A stretch of 6,039 nucleotides of DNA, taken from RUG754 sp964345365 (GTDB lineage Bacteria > Bacillota > Clostridia > Peptostreptococcales > Anaerovoracaceae). Within the stretch, counting starts at the first letter, position 1. Each line of letters begins with the position of its first letter. The notes beneath the pieces are model-generated. The model ran no database searches, was not told where the DNA came from, and was given only the letters and a program-made list of their open reading frames with translations. Where the stretch lies: contig CAYFQR010000050.1 in NCBI GenBank assembly GCA_964345365.1, positions 1 to 6,039 on the forward strand, written 5' to 3'. A program made the position numbers and the translations under genes. Shown here in pieces: positions 1 through 5,968 of this stretch.

Positions 1-2051
1 AGTATATCTCCGGTGTAGCAGATGCAAGGCTCTGCAAGCATTCCTTGATTAAGCTGCTCATCAAGCGCGATTTTCACTCCTTCTGTCCAGTTAAGGGAGT
101 CGAATAGTCTGAATACATCTATGCCTGCCTTGGCACTCTGCTTGATAAACTCTCTGATTACATTGTCCGGATAATTCTTATATCCTACGGCATTTGCTCC
201 CCTTACGAGCATCTGCAGGAGAATATTCGGACATTTTTCTCTGAGCATCTCTACTCTTTCCCACGGGTCTTCCTTTAAGAATCTGTAAGACGTATCAAAG
301 GTTGCACCTCCCCACATTTCAATCGAGAAGAGCTTGCGGCCGTAAACCGAAACGGCAGGTGCAATCTTTGCCATGTCAACGCTGCGCACACGAGTAGCCA
401 TAAGGCTCTGCTGCGCGTCTCTCATTGTCGTGTCCGTGATGAACAGCCTCTGCTGGTTTCGAATCCATTTCGAGAACTTCTCAGCCCCCATTTCATCAAA
501 CAGATGTTTGGTTCCTCTTCCCTGAAGTTCCGGAAGTTCTTCCGGTTTGAACTTAGGAAAAATCGGTATGTTAAAGCTTCTCTTGTTGCCATGTGTTTCA
601 TTGACAAACTTGTCTCCGAGGAACTCGATAACCTTGAGTTCTTTATCTTCACCTTTACCTATGTCAAGCAAGTCAGGCGTGTTGGCAATAAAGCCCGTAT
701 CACAGTTTCCGTCCTTGAAAGCCCGGCTGTTAAGCACGTTCAGCATAAATGCCGCATTGGTTTTAACGCCTTTTACCGTCGTTTCTCTCAAAGCTCTTAT
801 GGCTTTAAGCCTTGCATCCTCAAAAGTTCTGCCGAAGGATGTAATCTTAAGAAGAAGAGAGTCATAGAACGGTGTGATTTCAGAACCTTGGAAACCGTTT
901 CCTCCGTCCAGCCTTATGCCGAATCCGCCCGGTGAACGATAGGTCTCGATTATACCCGTATCCGGCATGAATCCGTTTGCAGGGTCTTCTGTGGTTATTC
1001 TGCACTGAATTGCATGACCGTTCATTTTTATCGATTCCTGATTAGGAATGTTTATTTCCTTTGAATCAAGTCTGTATCCCTCTGCAACAAGAATCTGTGT
1101 TTGTACGATATCAACACCCGTAACCATTTCAGTTACGGTATGCTCGACCTGAATACGAGGGTTCATCTCTATAAAATAGTGCTTTCCGGTATCATTGTCC
1201 AGTAGGAATTCAACCGTACCGGCGGATCTGTAGTCAACGGATTTTGCTATCTTTATAGCATCGGCACAGATTTCATTTCTCTGTTCTTCCGTCAGACAAA
1301 GAGCAGGCGTAAACTCGATAACCTTCTGATGACGTCTTTGTATGGAGCAGTCGCGTTCGTAGAGATGCACAATATTGCCTTCTTTGTCTCCCAAAACCTG
1401 CACTTCGATATGCTTAGGGTTCTCAAGATATTTTTCTACGAACATGCTGTCAACTCCGAAAGCCTTAGCTGCCTCTGAGCGCGCGGAACGGAACTGAGGT
1501 AAAAGTTCTTCCTCACTTCTTACGATTCTCATTCCTCTTCCTCCGCCGCCTGCAGCAGCTTTTATGATTACAGGATAACCGCAGGTTCTCGCAAATTCCA
1601 AAGCCTGTGCTTCGGACTTGATTGCTTTATCGATCCCGGGTACTGTCGGCACACCTACCGATGTCGCCACAAGCTTTGATTGTATCTTGTCACCGAGTTT
1701 ATTCATCATCTTGGCTGTAGGCCCTATGAACTCTATTCCTTCTTCCTCACATGCGGCTGCAAACTCCACATTTTCGGCAAGGAAACCGTAACCGGGATGG
1801 ATTGCATCTACACCCTTGCTCTTTGCAAGTGAAATTATCTCGTCAATTCCAAGATATGCTCCGACAGGTGTCTTTCCCTTTCCAACCTGATACGACTCGT
1901 CTGCTTTTGTCCTGAAAAGAGCATTTCTGTCCTCTTGTGAATAGATGGCTACAGTTAGAATGCCCAGCTCGTTACATGCTCTTATTATTCTCATAGCTAT
2001 TTCACCTCTGTTAGCTATGAGTACTCTTTTGAATTTTTTAATTTCTCCCAT
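1..2051 (-). CDS. pyc: Pyruvate carboxylase, N-terminal 683 codons (3' end beyond the window)
   Basis: Biotin-dependent cytosolic enzyme that makes oxaloacetate from pyruvate, bicarbonate and ATP (anaplerosis). I translated the reverse strand and found one uninterrupted frame from 2051 to the edge. Residues 1-450 are a biotin carboxylase domain: N-terminal LIANRGEIAMR (11-21), HPGYGFLAEN (85-94), the glycine-rich ATP-grasp loop AAAGGGGRGM (165-174), ERDCSIQRRHQK (232-243), and EMNPRIQVEHTVTE (295-308), with K122, K164, K243, E281, E295, N297, R299 and R380 matching the E. coli AccC catalytic set. After a linker, the carboxyltransferase domain starts near 536 with DTTMRDAQQSL (540-550), EMWGGATFD and RGANAVGY (617-624). 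This BC-then-CT order separates it from acetyl-CoA carboxylase AccC and from oxaloacetate decarboxylase. Full-length enzymes are about 1,145 residues, so the remaining carboxyltransferase and the biotin domain lie outside. The family's usual RDAHQ reads RDAQQ here. The start at 2051 has GGAGGG five bases upstream; an in-frame ATG at 2072 lacks a good site. It probably shares a transcript with typA. Confidence 0.96.
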   Translation of the reverse strand, partial: MGEIKKFKRVLIANRGEIAMRIIRACNELGILTVAIYSQEDRNALFRTKADESYQVGKGKTPVGAYLGIDEIISLAKSKGVDAIHPGYGFLAENVEFAAACEEEGIEFIGPTAKMMNKLGDKIQSKLVATSVGVPTVPGIDKAIKSEAQALEFARTCGYPVIIKAAAGGGGRGMRIVRSEEELLPQFRSARSEAAKAFGVDSMFVEKYLENPKHIEVQVLGDKEGNIVHLYERDCSIQRRHQKVIEFTPALCLTEEQRNEICADAIKIAKSVDYRSAGTVEFLLDNDTGKHYFIEMNPRIQVEHTVTEMVTGVDIVQTQILVAEGYRLDSKEINIPNQESIKMNGHAIQCRITTEDPANGFMPDTGIIETYRSPGGFGIRLDGGNGFQGSEITPFYDSLLLKITSFGRTFEDARLKAIRALRETTVKGVKTNAAFMLNVLNSRAFKDGNCDTGFIANTPDLLDIGKGEDKELKVIEFLGDKFVNETHGNKRSFNIPIFPKFKPEELPELQGRGTKHLFDEMGAEKFSKWIRNQQRLFITDTTMRDAQQSLMATRVRSVDMAKIAPAVSVYGRKLFSIEMWGGATFDTSYRFLKEDPWERVEMLREKCPNILLQMLVRGANAVGYKNYPDNVIREFIKQSAKAGIDVFRLFDSLNWTEGVKIALDEQLNQGMLAEPCICYTGDI

Positions 2052-2055
2052 TTCA

Positions 2056-2061
2056 CCCTCC
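2056..2061 (-). promoter_or_regulatory. Ribosome binding site deciding the pyc start
   Basis: Reading the minus strand, GGAGGG lies just before the ATG at 2051, followed by TGAA. It selects this ATG over the in-frame ATG at 2072, whose upstream bases are AT-rich and belong to the last codons of typA. The site falls in the 25-nt gap after the typA stop codon (2077-2079), so pyc has its own strong ribosome binding site but may also gain from ribosomes finishing typA. Confidence 0.8.
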
Positions 2062-2076
2062 AAAAAATCCATTTTT

Positions 2077-3984
2077 TTAATTCCCGTAGTAAACTGTTTT
2101 TGTATTCGGGTCATAAACCCTGACGGATTTTTTTCTTTCAAGTTCAGTCAGTAGTTTTTTGCGAAGCCTTATGTCGTCCGGGGTAATTTCAACAAGCTCG
2201 TCATCATTTATGAACTCAAGCGCCTCTTCCAGCGTAAATGTCCTCGGCGGGCTCAGCTTTACCGCCTCGTCAGTGCCTGCCGCACGCATATTCGTCGCTT
2301 TTTTCGCCTTACAAGGGTTTACGACCATATCCTCATCTCTTGAGTTCATACCCACTATCATGCCCTCGTAAACCTTAGTTCCGGGCTCCACGAACATTTG
2401 AACACGTTCGCTTATATTAAAAAGTGCATACGGCGTGCAGTTTCCTTCTTCCTGCGCAATCGCCACTCCGTTTGTCCTCTGAGGAATGTCGCCCTTCCAT
2501 GTATCAAATGAATCGAACCTTCTGACCATTGTGCCTTCTCCGTGAGTATCATTTATGAATTCGGTTCTGTAGCCTAAAAGCCCTCTTGTCGGGACGAGAT
2601 ACACAAGCTTCTGATATCCGTTATCTCCGGACATTTGGGTCATTATGCCTTTCCTTATATTAAGCTTGCTGATTACCGTACCCGCATACTGATCAGGCAC
2701 CGAAAGTATAACTTCCTCGACAGGTTCCAAGGTCCTGCCGTTTTCATCACGTCTTAGGATTACTTCGGGTTTGGATACGGCGAGTTCATAGCCCTCACGT
2801 CTCATATTCTCTATAAGTATGGACAGATGAAGCTCTCCTCTGCCGCTAACCTTGAAGCTGTCGGTTGACTCCGTCTCCTCCACCACAAGCCCTACATTGA
2901 CTTCCAATTCTTTCATGAGCCTTTCTCTGATATGCCTTGAAGTAACGAACTTGCCTACCCTTCCGGCAAAAGGGCTCTTGTTCACAATGAAATTCATCGA
3001 GAGCGTAGGTTCCTCGATGTGAATCATCTCCATTGCCTCCGGCTTGCCGTGGTCACAGATTGTTTCTCCTATGGAAATATCGGAAATACCCGAAACAACC
3101 GCTATGTCTCCGCACTTTGCTTCGGCGGCCGCTATTCTCTTAAGACCTCTGTATAAAAAAACCTGATTAACCTTTCTCTGAACAATCTGTCCGTCAGCCT
3201 TGCAGACCGAAACCTGTTGTCCTTCTTTAATCACACCTCTTGTGATTCTTCCGATTCCGAGCCTGCCTATGTAGTCATCGTAGGCAAGCGTGCTCACTTG
3301 AAACTGCAGCGGCTCGCTGTCCCTGTCGGGATAAGGTTCGCAATGTTCTATTATCGTTTCAAACAGCGGGTTAAGATTCAATCCGCCGAAGCCCTGCGGG
3401 CTCTTTTTGATTTTTTGCTCGCCCTCGCCTATCTCGATATCCAGAACTTCTTCGGGCTGCCTTACAGCTATACCCTGGCGAGCTATGCCGTAAAGTATAG
3501 GAAAGTCCAGTTGTTCGTCGCTCGCCTCAAGGTCCATGAAAAGCTCATACACTTCATCGACAACTTCATCGATTCTGGCATCTTTTTTGTCCAGTTTATT
3601 AATGAAAAGAATCGGTCTTAATCCCTGCTCCAGTGACTTTTTCAAAACAAATCTCGTCTGCGGCATCGGTCCCTCAGAGGAATCCACAAGCAAAATTACA
3701 GTATCCACGGTCTTCATAATCCTCTCGACCTCGGAGCTGAAATCTGCATGCCCCGGTGTATCTACAATATTTATCTTGACATCGCCATGCATTATAGAGC
3801 AATTCTTCGAGTAAATTGTAATACCTCTTTCCTTCTCTATGTCATCCGAGTCCATTACGCAATCGGCTATTTCTTCATTTGCTCTGAATACTCCGGATTG
3901 ATTAAGAAAAGCGTCCACAAGAGTAGATTTTCCCGCATCTACATGGGCAATAACGGCTATATTTATTATTTTATCTTTTGGCAT
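2077..3984 (-). CDS. typA: Translational GTPase TypA/BipA
   Basis: Ribosome-associated GTPase of the EF-G-like superfamily, known for roles in 50S subunit assembly and growth under stress. The 635-residue product has G1 AHVDAGKST (13-21), G2 RGITI (53-57), G3 DTPGH (75-79) and G4 NKLD (129-132). Then come a beta-barrel domain II (about 226-310), EF-G-like domains III and V (about 315-505; SGRGELHLSILIENMRREGYE, then EEVILSVPDQYAG), and the TypA-specific C-terminal domain with GYRTEFINDTHGEG, CKAKKATNMRAAGTDEAV and LEEALEFINDDELVEITP. That last block is diagnostic for TypA and excludes LepA, EF-G and tetracycline protection proteins. Oddities: G1 has Ala where TypA normally has His (HVDHGKT); the G5 region reads YGIARQG instead of a YASA-type motif; and about 15-25 extra residues lie around 177-203, explaining why the protein exceeds the usual 605-615 residues. 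The start at 3984 has AGGA six bases upstream. It is first in the unit with pyc and divergent from the lyase gene. Confidence 0.97.
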   Translation of the reverse strand: MPKDKIINIAVIAHVDAGKSTLVDAFLNQSGVFRANEEIADCVMDSDDIEKERGITIYSKNCSIMHGDVKINIVDTPGHADFSSEVERIMKTVDTVILLVDSSEGPMPQTRFVLKKSLEQGLRPILFINKLDKKDARIDEVVDEVYELFMDLEASDEQLDFPILYGIARQGIAVRQPEEVLDIEIGEGEQKIKKSPQGFGGLNLNPLFETIIEHCEPYPDRDSEPLQFQVSTLAYDDYIGRLGIGRITRGVIKEGQQVSVCKADGQIVQRKVNQVFLYRGLKRIAAAEAKCGDIAVVSGISDISIGETICDHGKPEAMEMIHIEEPTLSMNFIVNKSPFAGRVGKFVTSRHIRERLMKELEVNVGLVVEETESTDSFKVSGRGELHLSILIENMRREGYELAVSKPEVILRRDENGRTLEPVEEVILSVPDQYAGTVISKLNIRKGIMTQMSGDNGYQKLVYLVPTRGLLGYRTEFINDTHGEGTMVRRFDSFDTWKGDIPQRTNGVAIAQEEGNCTPYALFNISERVQMFVEPGTKVYEGMIVGMNSRDEDMVVNPCKAKKATNMRAAGTDEAVKLSPPRTFTLEEALEFINDDELVEITPDDIRLRKKLLTELERKKSVRVYDPNTKTVYYGN

Positions 3985-4063
3985 ATTCTATCCTATCTTC
4001 TCTCAAATTCTTACCCTTTCATATGGGTGCAAAAACTTCCCCCATTATGATTATTAACATGGA

Positions 4064-4092
4064 ATTATAACATAAAATATTGATATAATCAA
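4064..4092 (-). promoter_or_regulatory. Promoter for typA-pyc (vegetative sigma type)
   Basis: On the minus strand, a -35 TTGATT (4087-4092) and a perfect -10 TATAAT (4064-4069) are separated by 17 bases, with an extended -10 TG at the correct offset. Transcription should begin near 4057, giving a 5' leader of roughly 72 nt before the typA start. I saw no riboswitch-like structure in this leader. Judged by eye from consensus match and position only. Confidence 0.75.
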
Positions 4093-4093
4093 T
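4079..4093. repeat. Perfect inverted repeat over the typA -35 element (possible operator)
   Basis: ATTGAT and ATCAAT flank a 3-nt centre ATA. The repeat covers the whole -35 hexamer of the leftward promoter, a position where a dimeric repressor would block RNA polymerase. It is AT-rich and short, so it could be a chance product of the TTGATT hexamer followed by TATCAAT. No regulator can be named. Confidence 0.35.
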
Positions 4094-4138
4094 GTTTTCA
4101 GGTTAAGTTTATGTAAAAAATAAATTTTCAGAATATTC

Positions 4139-4167
4139 TTGACATTTGTATTTTTTTATAGTATCAT
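4139..4167 (+). promoter_or_regulatory. Promoter for the Tyr leader and lyase
   Basis: A consensus -35 TTGACA (4139-4144) is followed after exactly 17 bases by -10 TATCAT (4162-4167). The upstream 45 bases are A/T-rich, like an UP element, and the 10-nt palindrome AGAATATTCT (4130-4139) abuts the -35. The transcript should start near 4174, about 30 nt before the leader peptide and 222 nt before the lyase start. It lies back to back with the typA promoter, with about 46 bases between the two -35 elements. Confidence 0.82.
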
Positions 4168-4204
4168 CAAGAAAAATTGCTAAAAATTATGGGAAGGCAA
4201 CAAA

Positions 4205-4264
4205 ATGTTATTCTTAACCAATATCAACTACTACTATTATTACTACGTGAAAACAGCGTCTTAG
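4205..4264 (+). CDS. Tyrosine-rich leader peptide (attenuator peptide, 19 residues)
   Basis: The small frame reads MLFLTNINYYYYYYVKTAS and stops at TAG (4262-4264). Six tyrosine codons in a row (TAC TAC TAT TAT TAC TAC, 4229-4246) cannot reasonably be chance, and it has a good ribosome binding site, GGGAAGG (4191-4197), 7 nt before the ATG. It sits about 30 nt after the predicted transcription start and ends just where a series of alternative RNA stems begins, leading to an intrinsic terminator before the lyase gene. By analogy with trp, his and phe leader peptides, its role is to make ribosome progress depend on charged tRNA-Tyr; the peptide itself probably has no function. A tnaC-like mode, in which the nascent peptide senses free amino acid, is an alternative. 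This gene is too short for ordinary gene callers. Confidence 0.88.
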   Translation: MLFLTNINYYYYYYVKTAS

Positions 4265-4351
4265 AGAAAATGAAACTCTGAGTCGCTTTTGGTGCTGCTC
4301 GGAGTAAAGATAAATCAGTAGTTATAACTTTGACTTACTTGACTTTCGGGC
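4255..4351 (+). promoter_or_regulatory. Attenuator region with mutually exclusive RNA stems
   Basis: Four segments before the terminator can pair in a chain. A (4255-4266) pairs with B (4276-4287): 11 of 12 positions, one T-T mismatch, 9-nt loop; A contains the leader stop codon. The 5' part of B (4275-4282, ACTCTGAG) pairs with C (4298-4305, CTCGGAGT): 8 bp with one G-U. C (4297-4305, GCTCGGAGT) can instead pair with D (4342-4351, ACTTTCGGGC), which is the 5' arm of the terminator: 9 pairs with one bulge and two G-U. C is almost a copy of the terminator 3' arm (GCTCGAAAGT), as expected of an antiterminator. Thus A:B favours C:D (read-through), while B:C leaves D free for the terminator. The pairings are seen directly; the switching is inferred. 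Confidence 0.72.
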
Positions 4352-4370
4352 TGCCGCTCGAAAGTTTTTT
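4342..4370 (+). terminator. Intrinsic terminator of the Tyr attenuator
   Basis: A 10-bp stem (4342-4351 with 4356-4365, one G-U pair) has a 4-nt loop TGCC and is followed by a run of T to 4370. It lies between the leader peptide and the lyase ribosome binding site, 12 nt before that site, so it can only serve to stop transcription before the structural gene. Its 5' arm competes for the antiterminator segment at 4297-4305. Confidence 0.88.
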
Positions 4371-4382
4371 ATTTGAACAGAA

Positions 4383-4386
4383 AGGA
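4383..4386 (+). promoter_or_regulatory. Ribosome binding site deciding the lyase start
   Basis: AGGA, within AAAGGA (4381-4386), lies 9 nt before the ATG at 4396. An in-frame TTG at 4330 would add 22 residues, but it lies upstream of the terminator hairpin, the extension would be encoded by that hairpin, and it has no ribosome binding site. Homology to the lyase family also begins only after 4396. Confidence 0.8.
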
Positions 4387-4395
4387 TTTAACAAA

Positions 4396-5844
4396 ATGAG
4401 AACTATCACATTATCAAACGGAAACACATTACCGCTGGAGATGCACAAAGTGCGTATCGTTCAAAAGCTTCACTTGATTCCTGCGGCAGAAAGAAAAAAA
4501 GCGATGGAAGAAGCGGGTTTTAATACATTTCTCCTTAAAAACAGAGATGTTTTTTTGGATATGCTTACTGACAGCGGGGTAAACGCAATGTCGGATAACC
4601 AGCAGGCTGCAATGCTTAGAGCCGATGACAGCTACGCAGGTTCCGAAACTTTTTTCAGGCTCGAAAAGGTTTTGAAAAAACTTTTCGGCGACATTCATTT
4701 TCTCCCTGCACATCAGGGAAGAGCGTGTGAAAACATTATCTCCAAAGCCTTGGTGAGTGAAGGACAAGTTGTTCCTATGAACTTCCACTTTACCACGACT
4801 AAATCCCATATAATGTTAATGGGCGGCAGTGTAGTCGAGATTCCCACGGACGATGCTTTCGAGCTCGAGTCGGATAAGCCGTTCAAGGGCAACATGGACC
4901 CGAATAAATTGACAGCACTTGTTAAGGAAAAAGGGAATAAAGGCATAGCATTTATAAGAATGGAGGCCGGAACGAATCTGATCGGCGGGCAGCCTTTTTC
5001 ACTTGAAAACTACAGAGAAATCAGTAAAATAGCAAGGGAAGCCAATATACCTTTGGTTCTCGACGCCAGCCTTCTTAGCGATAATTTGTTTTTCTTAAAA
5101 GAGAGAGAGCCGCTCTGTGCCGATATGACTATAAACGATATAACTCTTGAACTTGCCGAATTATCCGATATAATTTACTTTTCAGCGAGAAAATTCGGCT
5201 CGGCAAGAGGCGGAGCAATAATCATAAAGGAGGAGAAACTCTTTAAGAGAATGCAAGGTCTCATTCCTCTCTACGAGGGATTCCTAACCTACGGCGGTAT
5301 GTCCGTAAGAGAGATGGAAGCCATGGCCGTAGGTCTTGAAGAAACCTTGGATTTGGACAATATTTCGCAAGGCCCTATGTTCATAGAGTTTATGGCAAAT
5401 GAGCTTATAAATCGCGGTATCCCTATAGTCACACCTGCCGGAGGTCTCGGTTGTCATGTGAATGCAATGAAGTTTTTGGATCACATTCCGCAGAATGAAT
5501 ATCCGGCAGGTGCTTTAGCCGCTGCAATGTACCTCATTTCAGGGGTAAGAGGCATGGAAAGAGGAACCATGTCCGAGCAGAGAGAAGCTGACGGAACCGA
5601 ACCGCTTGCCGACATGGAACTCCTCAGGCTTGCGCTTCCGCGCAGAGTCTTTACGATGTCACAGATTCTCTACGCCGTGGACAGAATAGAGTGGCTCTTC
5701 GAAAACCGTAAGCTCGTAGGCGGGCTCAAATGGGATGAGGAACCGGAAATATTGAGATTCTTCTTCGGAAAGCTGAAGCCTATAGGGAATTGGCATGAAA
5801 AACTCATCGAAAAATTCCAAAATGATTTCGGTTTCGAACTTTAA
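4396..5844 (+). CDS. tpl: PLP-dependent beta-eliminating lyase, tyrosine phenol-lyase/tryptophanase family
   Basis: Family members split L-tyrosine (or L-tryptophan) into phenol (or indole), pyruvate and ammonia; the reaction is reversible. The 482-residue protein follows Citrobacter freundii tyrosine phenol-lyase almost without gaps at an offset of 9 up to the PLP lysine: F45, S60 in LTDSGVNAMSD, Y80 in YAGSE, HQGR (106-109), FTTT (132-135), N194 in TNLIGGQP, D223, and SARK with Schiff-base K266 (TPL K257). Later come YEGFLTYGG (293-301), SGVRGMERG (382-390), LPRRVFT (414-420) and LRFF (453-456). T133 and R389 correspond to TPL T124 and R381, which hold the phenolic OH; tryptophanases lack this Arg. 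With the Tyr leader, this favours tyrosine as substrate. Oddities: TPL R217, which contacts PLP, is L226 here; H343 aligns with L351; the bases after K266 read FGSARGG, not DCLVNIGG; and the C-terminus is about 20 residues longer. Substrate is therefore probable, not certain. Expression should depend on the upstream attenuator. Confidence 0.87.
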   Translation: MRTITLSNGNTLPLEMHKVRIVQKLHLIPAAERKKAMEEAGFNTFLLKNRDVFLDMLTDSGVNAMSDNQQAAMLRADDSYAGSETFFRLEKVLKKLFGDIHFLPAHQGRACENIISKALVSEGQVVPMNFHFTTTKSHIMLMGGSVVEIPTDDAFELESDKPFKGNMDPNKLTALVKEKGNKGIAFIRMEAGTNLIGGQPFSLENYREISKIAREANIPLVLDASLLSDNLFFLKEREPLCADMTINDITLELAELSDIIYFSARKFGSARGGAIIIKEEKLFKRMQGLIPLYEGFLTYGGMSVREMEAMAVGLEETLDLDNISQGPMFIEFMANELINRGIPIVTPAGGLGCHVNAMKFLDHIPQNEYPAGALAAAMYLISGVRGMERGTMSEQREADGTEPLADMELLRLALPRRVFTMSQILYAVDRIEWLFENRKLVGGLKWDEEPEILRFFFGKLKPIGNWHEKLIEKFQNDFGFEL

Positions 5845-5855
5845 TGATTTCTCAC

Positions 5856-5894
5856 GTGTGCTTCAGTAAAATTTTGTGAGCTTCAGTAAAATTT
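5856..5894 (+). repeat. Two-copy direct repeat downstream of the lyase
   Basis: GCTTCAGTAAAATTT occurs at 5860-5874 and 5880-5894, exactly 20 nt apart. Including the preceding GTGN, 18 of 19 bases agree (5856-5874 and 5876-5894). The copies start 12 nt after the lyase stop codon. A 20-nt period would place two proteins nearly on the same helix face, but a simple slippage duplication explains it equally well. It has too few copies and no spacer pattern for a CRISPR array. Confidence 0.7.
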
Positions 5895-5903
5895 CATTTT
5901 CTG

Positions 5904-5932
5904 TTGATTATTTCTCCGGATTATGTTATTAT
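5904..5932 (+). promoter_or_regulatory. Probable promoter for the tRNA-Ser gene
   Basis: TTGATT (5904-5909) and TATTAT (5927-5932) are separated by 17 bases, and a TG at the extended -10 offset (5924-5925) precedes the -10. The start point would be near 5939, at the first base of the hairpin that follows, giving a tRNA precursor leader of about 30 nt. The AT-rich context makes such matches easier to find by chance. Confidence 0.5.
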
Positions 5933-5937
5933 TCAAT

Positions 5938-5968
5938 AGTTGCCGCATACTGCGGCAACTTAATATTC
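5938..5968 (+). terminator. Strong hairpin between lyase and tRNA, probable lyase terminator
   Basis: AGTTGCCGCA (5938-5947) pairs perfectly with TGCGGCAACT (5951-5960) around a 3-nt loop TAC, followed by the imperfect T-rich tail TTAATATTC. No other terminator-like structure follows the lyase stop. The tail is a poor U-tract, so termination may be partial. Alternatively, the hairpin forms the 5' end of the tRNA precursor, since the likely tRNA start site is at its first bases; both could be true. Confidence 0.55.

Noticed and set aside
2052..2072. Alternative pyc start at the ATG of 2072 (seven extra residues)
   Set aside because: The extra codons contain the GGAGGG ribosome binding site for the ATG at 2051, and the 2072 ATG has no comparable site.
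3217..3621. Long open frame on the plus strand opposite typA
   Set aside because: It is antisense to the well-conserved GTPase domain region, has no recognisable protein features and is a frame shadow; the same holds for the other open frames opposite pyc, typA and the lyase.
4019..4045. Eight-codon upstream frame (MGEVFAPI) in the typA 5' leader on the minus strand
   Set aside because: No Shine-Dalgarno sequence precedes its ATG, there is no codon bias or regulatory structure, and frames this short arise readily by chance.
4112..4130. TyrR-box-like inverted repeat (TGTAAA ... TTTTCA) before the lyase promoter
   Set aside because: It is imperfect with the wrong spacing and second half, and TyrR is a gammaproteobacterial regulator not expected in this type of genome.
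4174..4395. T-box riboswitch for tRNA-Tyr upstream of the lyase
   Set aside because: The conserved AGGGTGGNACCGCG T-box bulge and the Stem I elements are absent, the leader is short, and a translated Tyr-rich frame with ribosome binding site explains the tyrosine link.
4330..4395. Longer lyase starting at the in-frame TTG at 4330
   Set aside because: The 22-residue extension would be encoded through the terminator hairpin and U-run, has no ribosome binding site, and precedes the region of family similarity.
5856..5894. CRISPR array or phage attachment site beside the tRNA
   Set aside because: Only two short copies with a 5-nt gap are present, no spacers, no cas genes, no integrase, and the repeat does not match the tRNA sequence.
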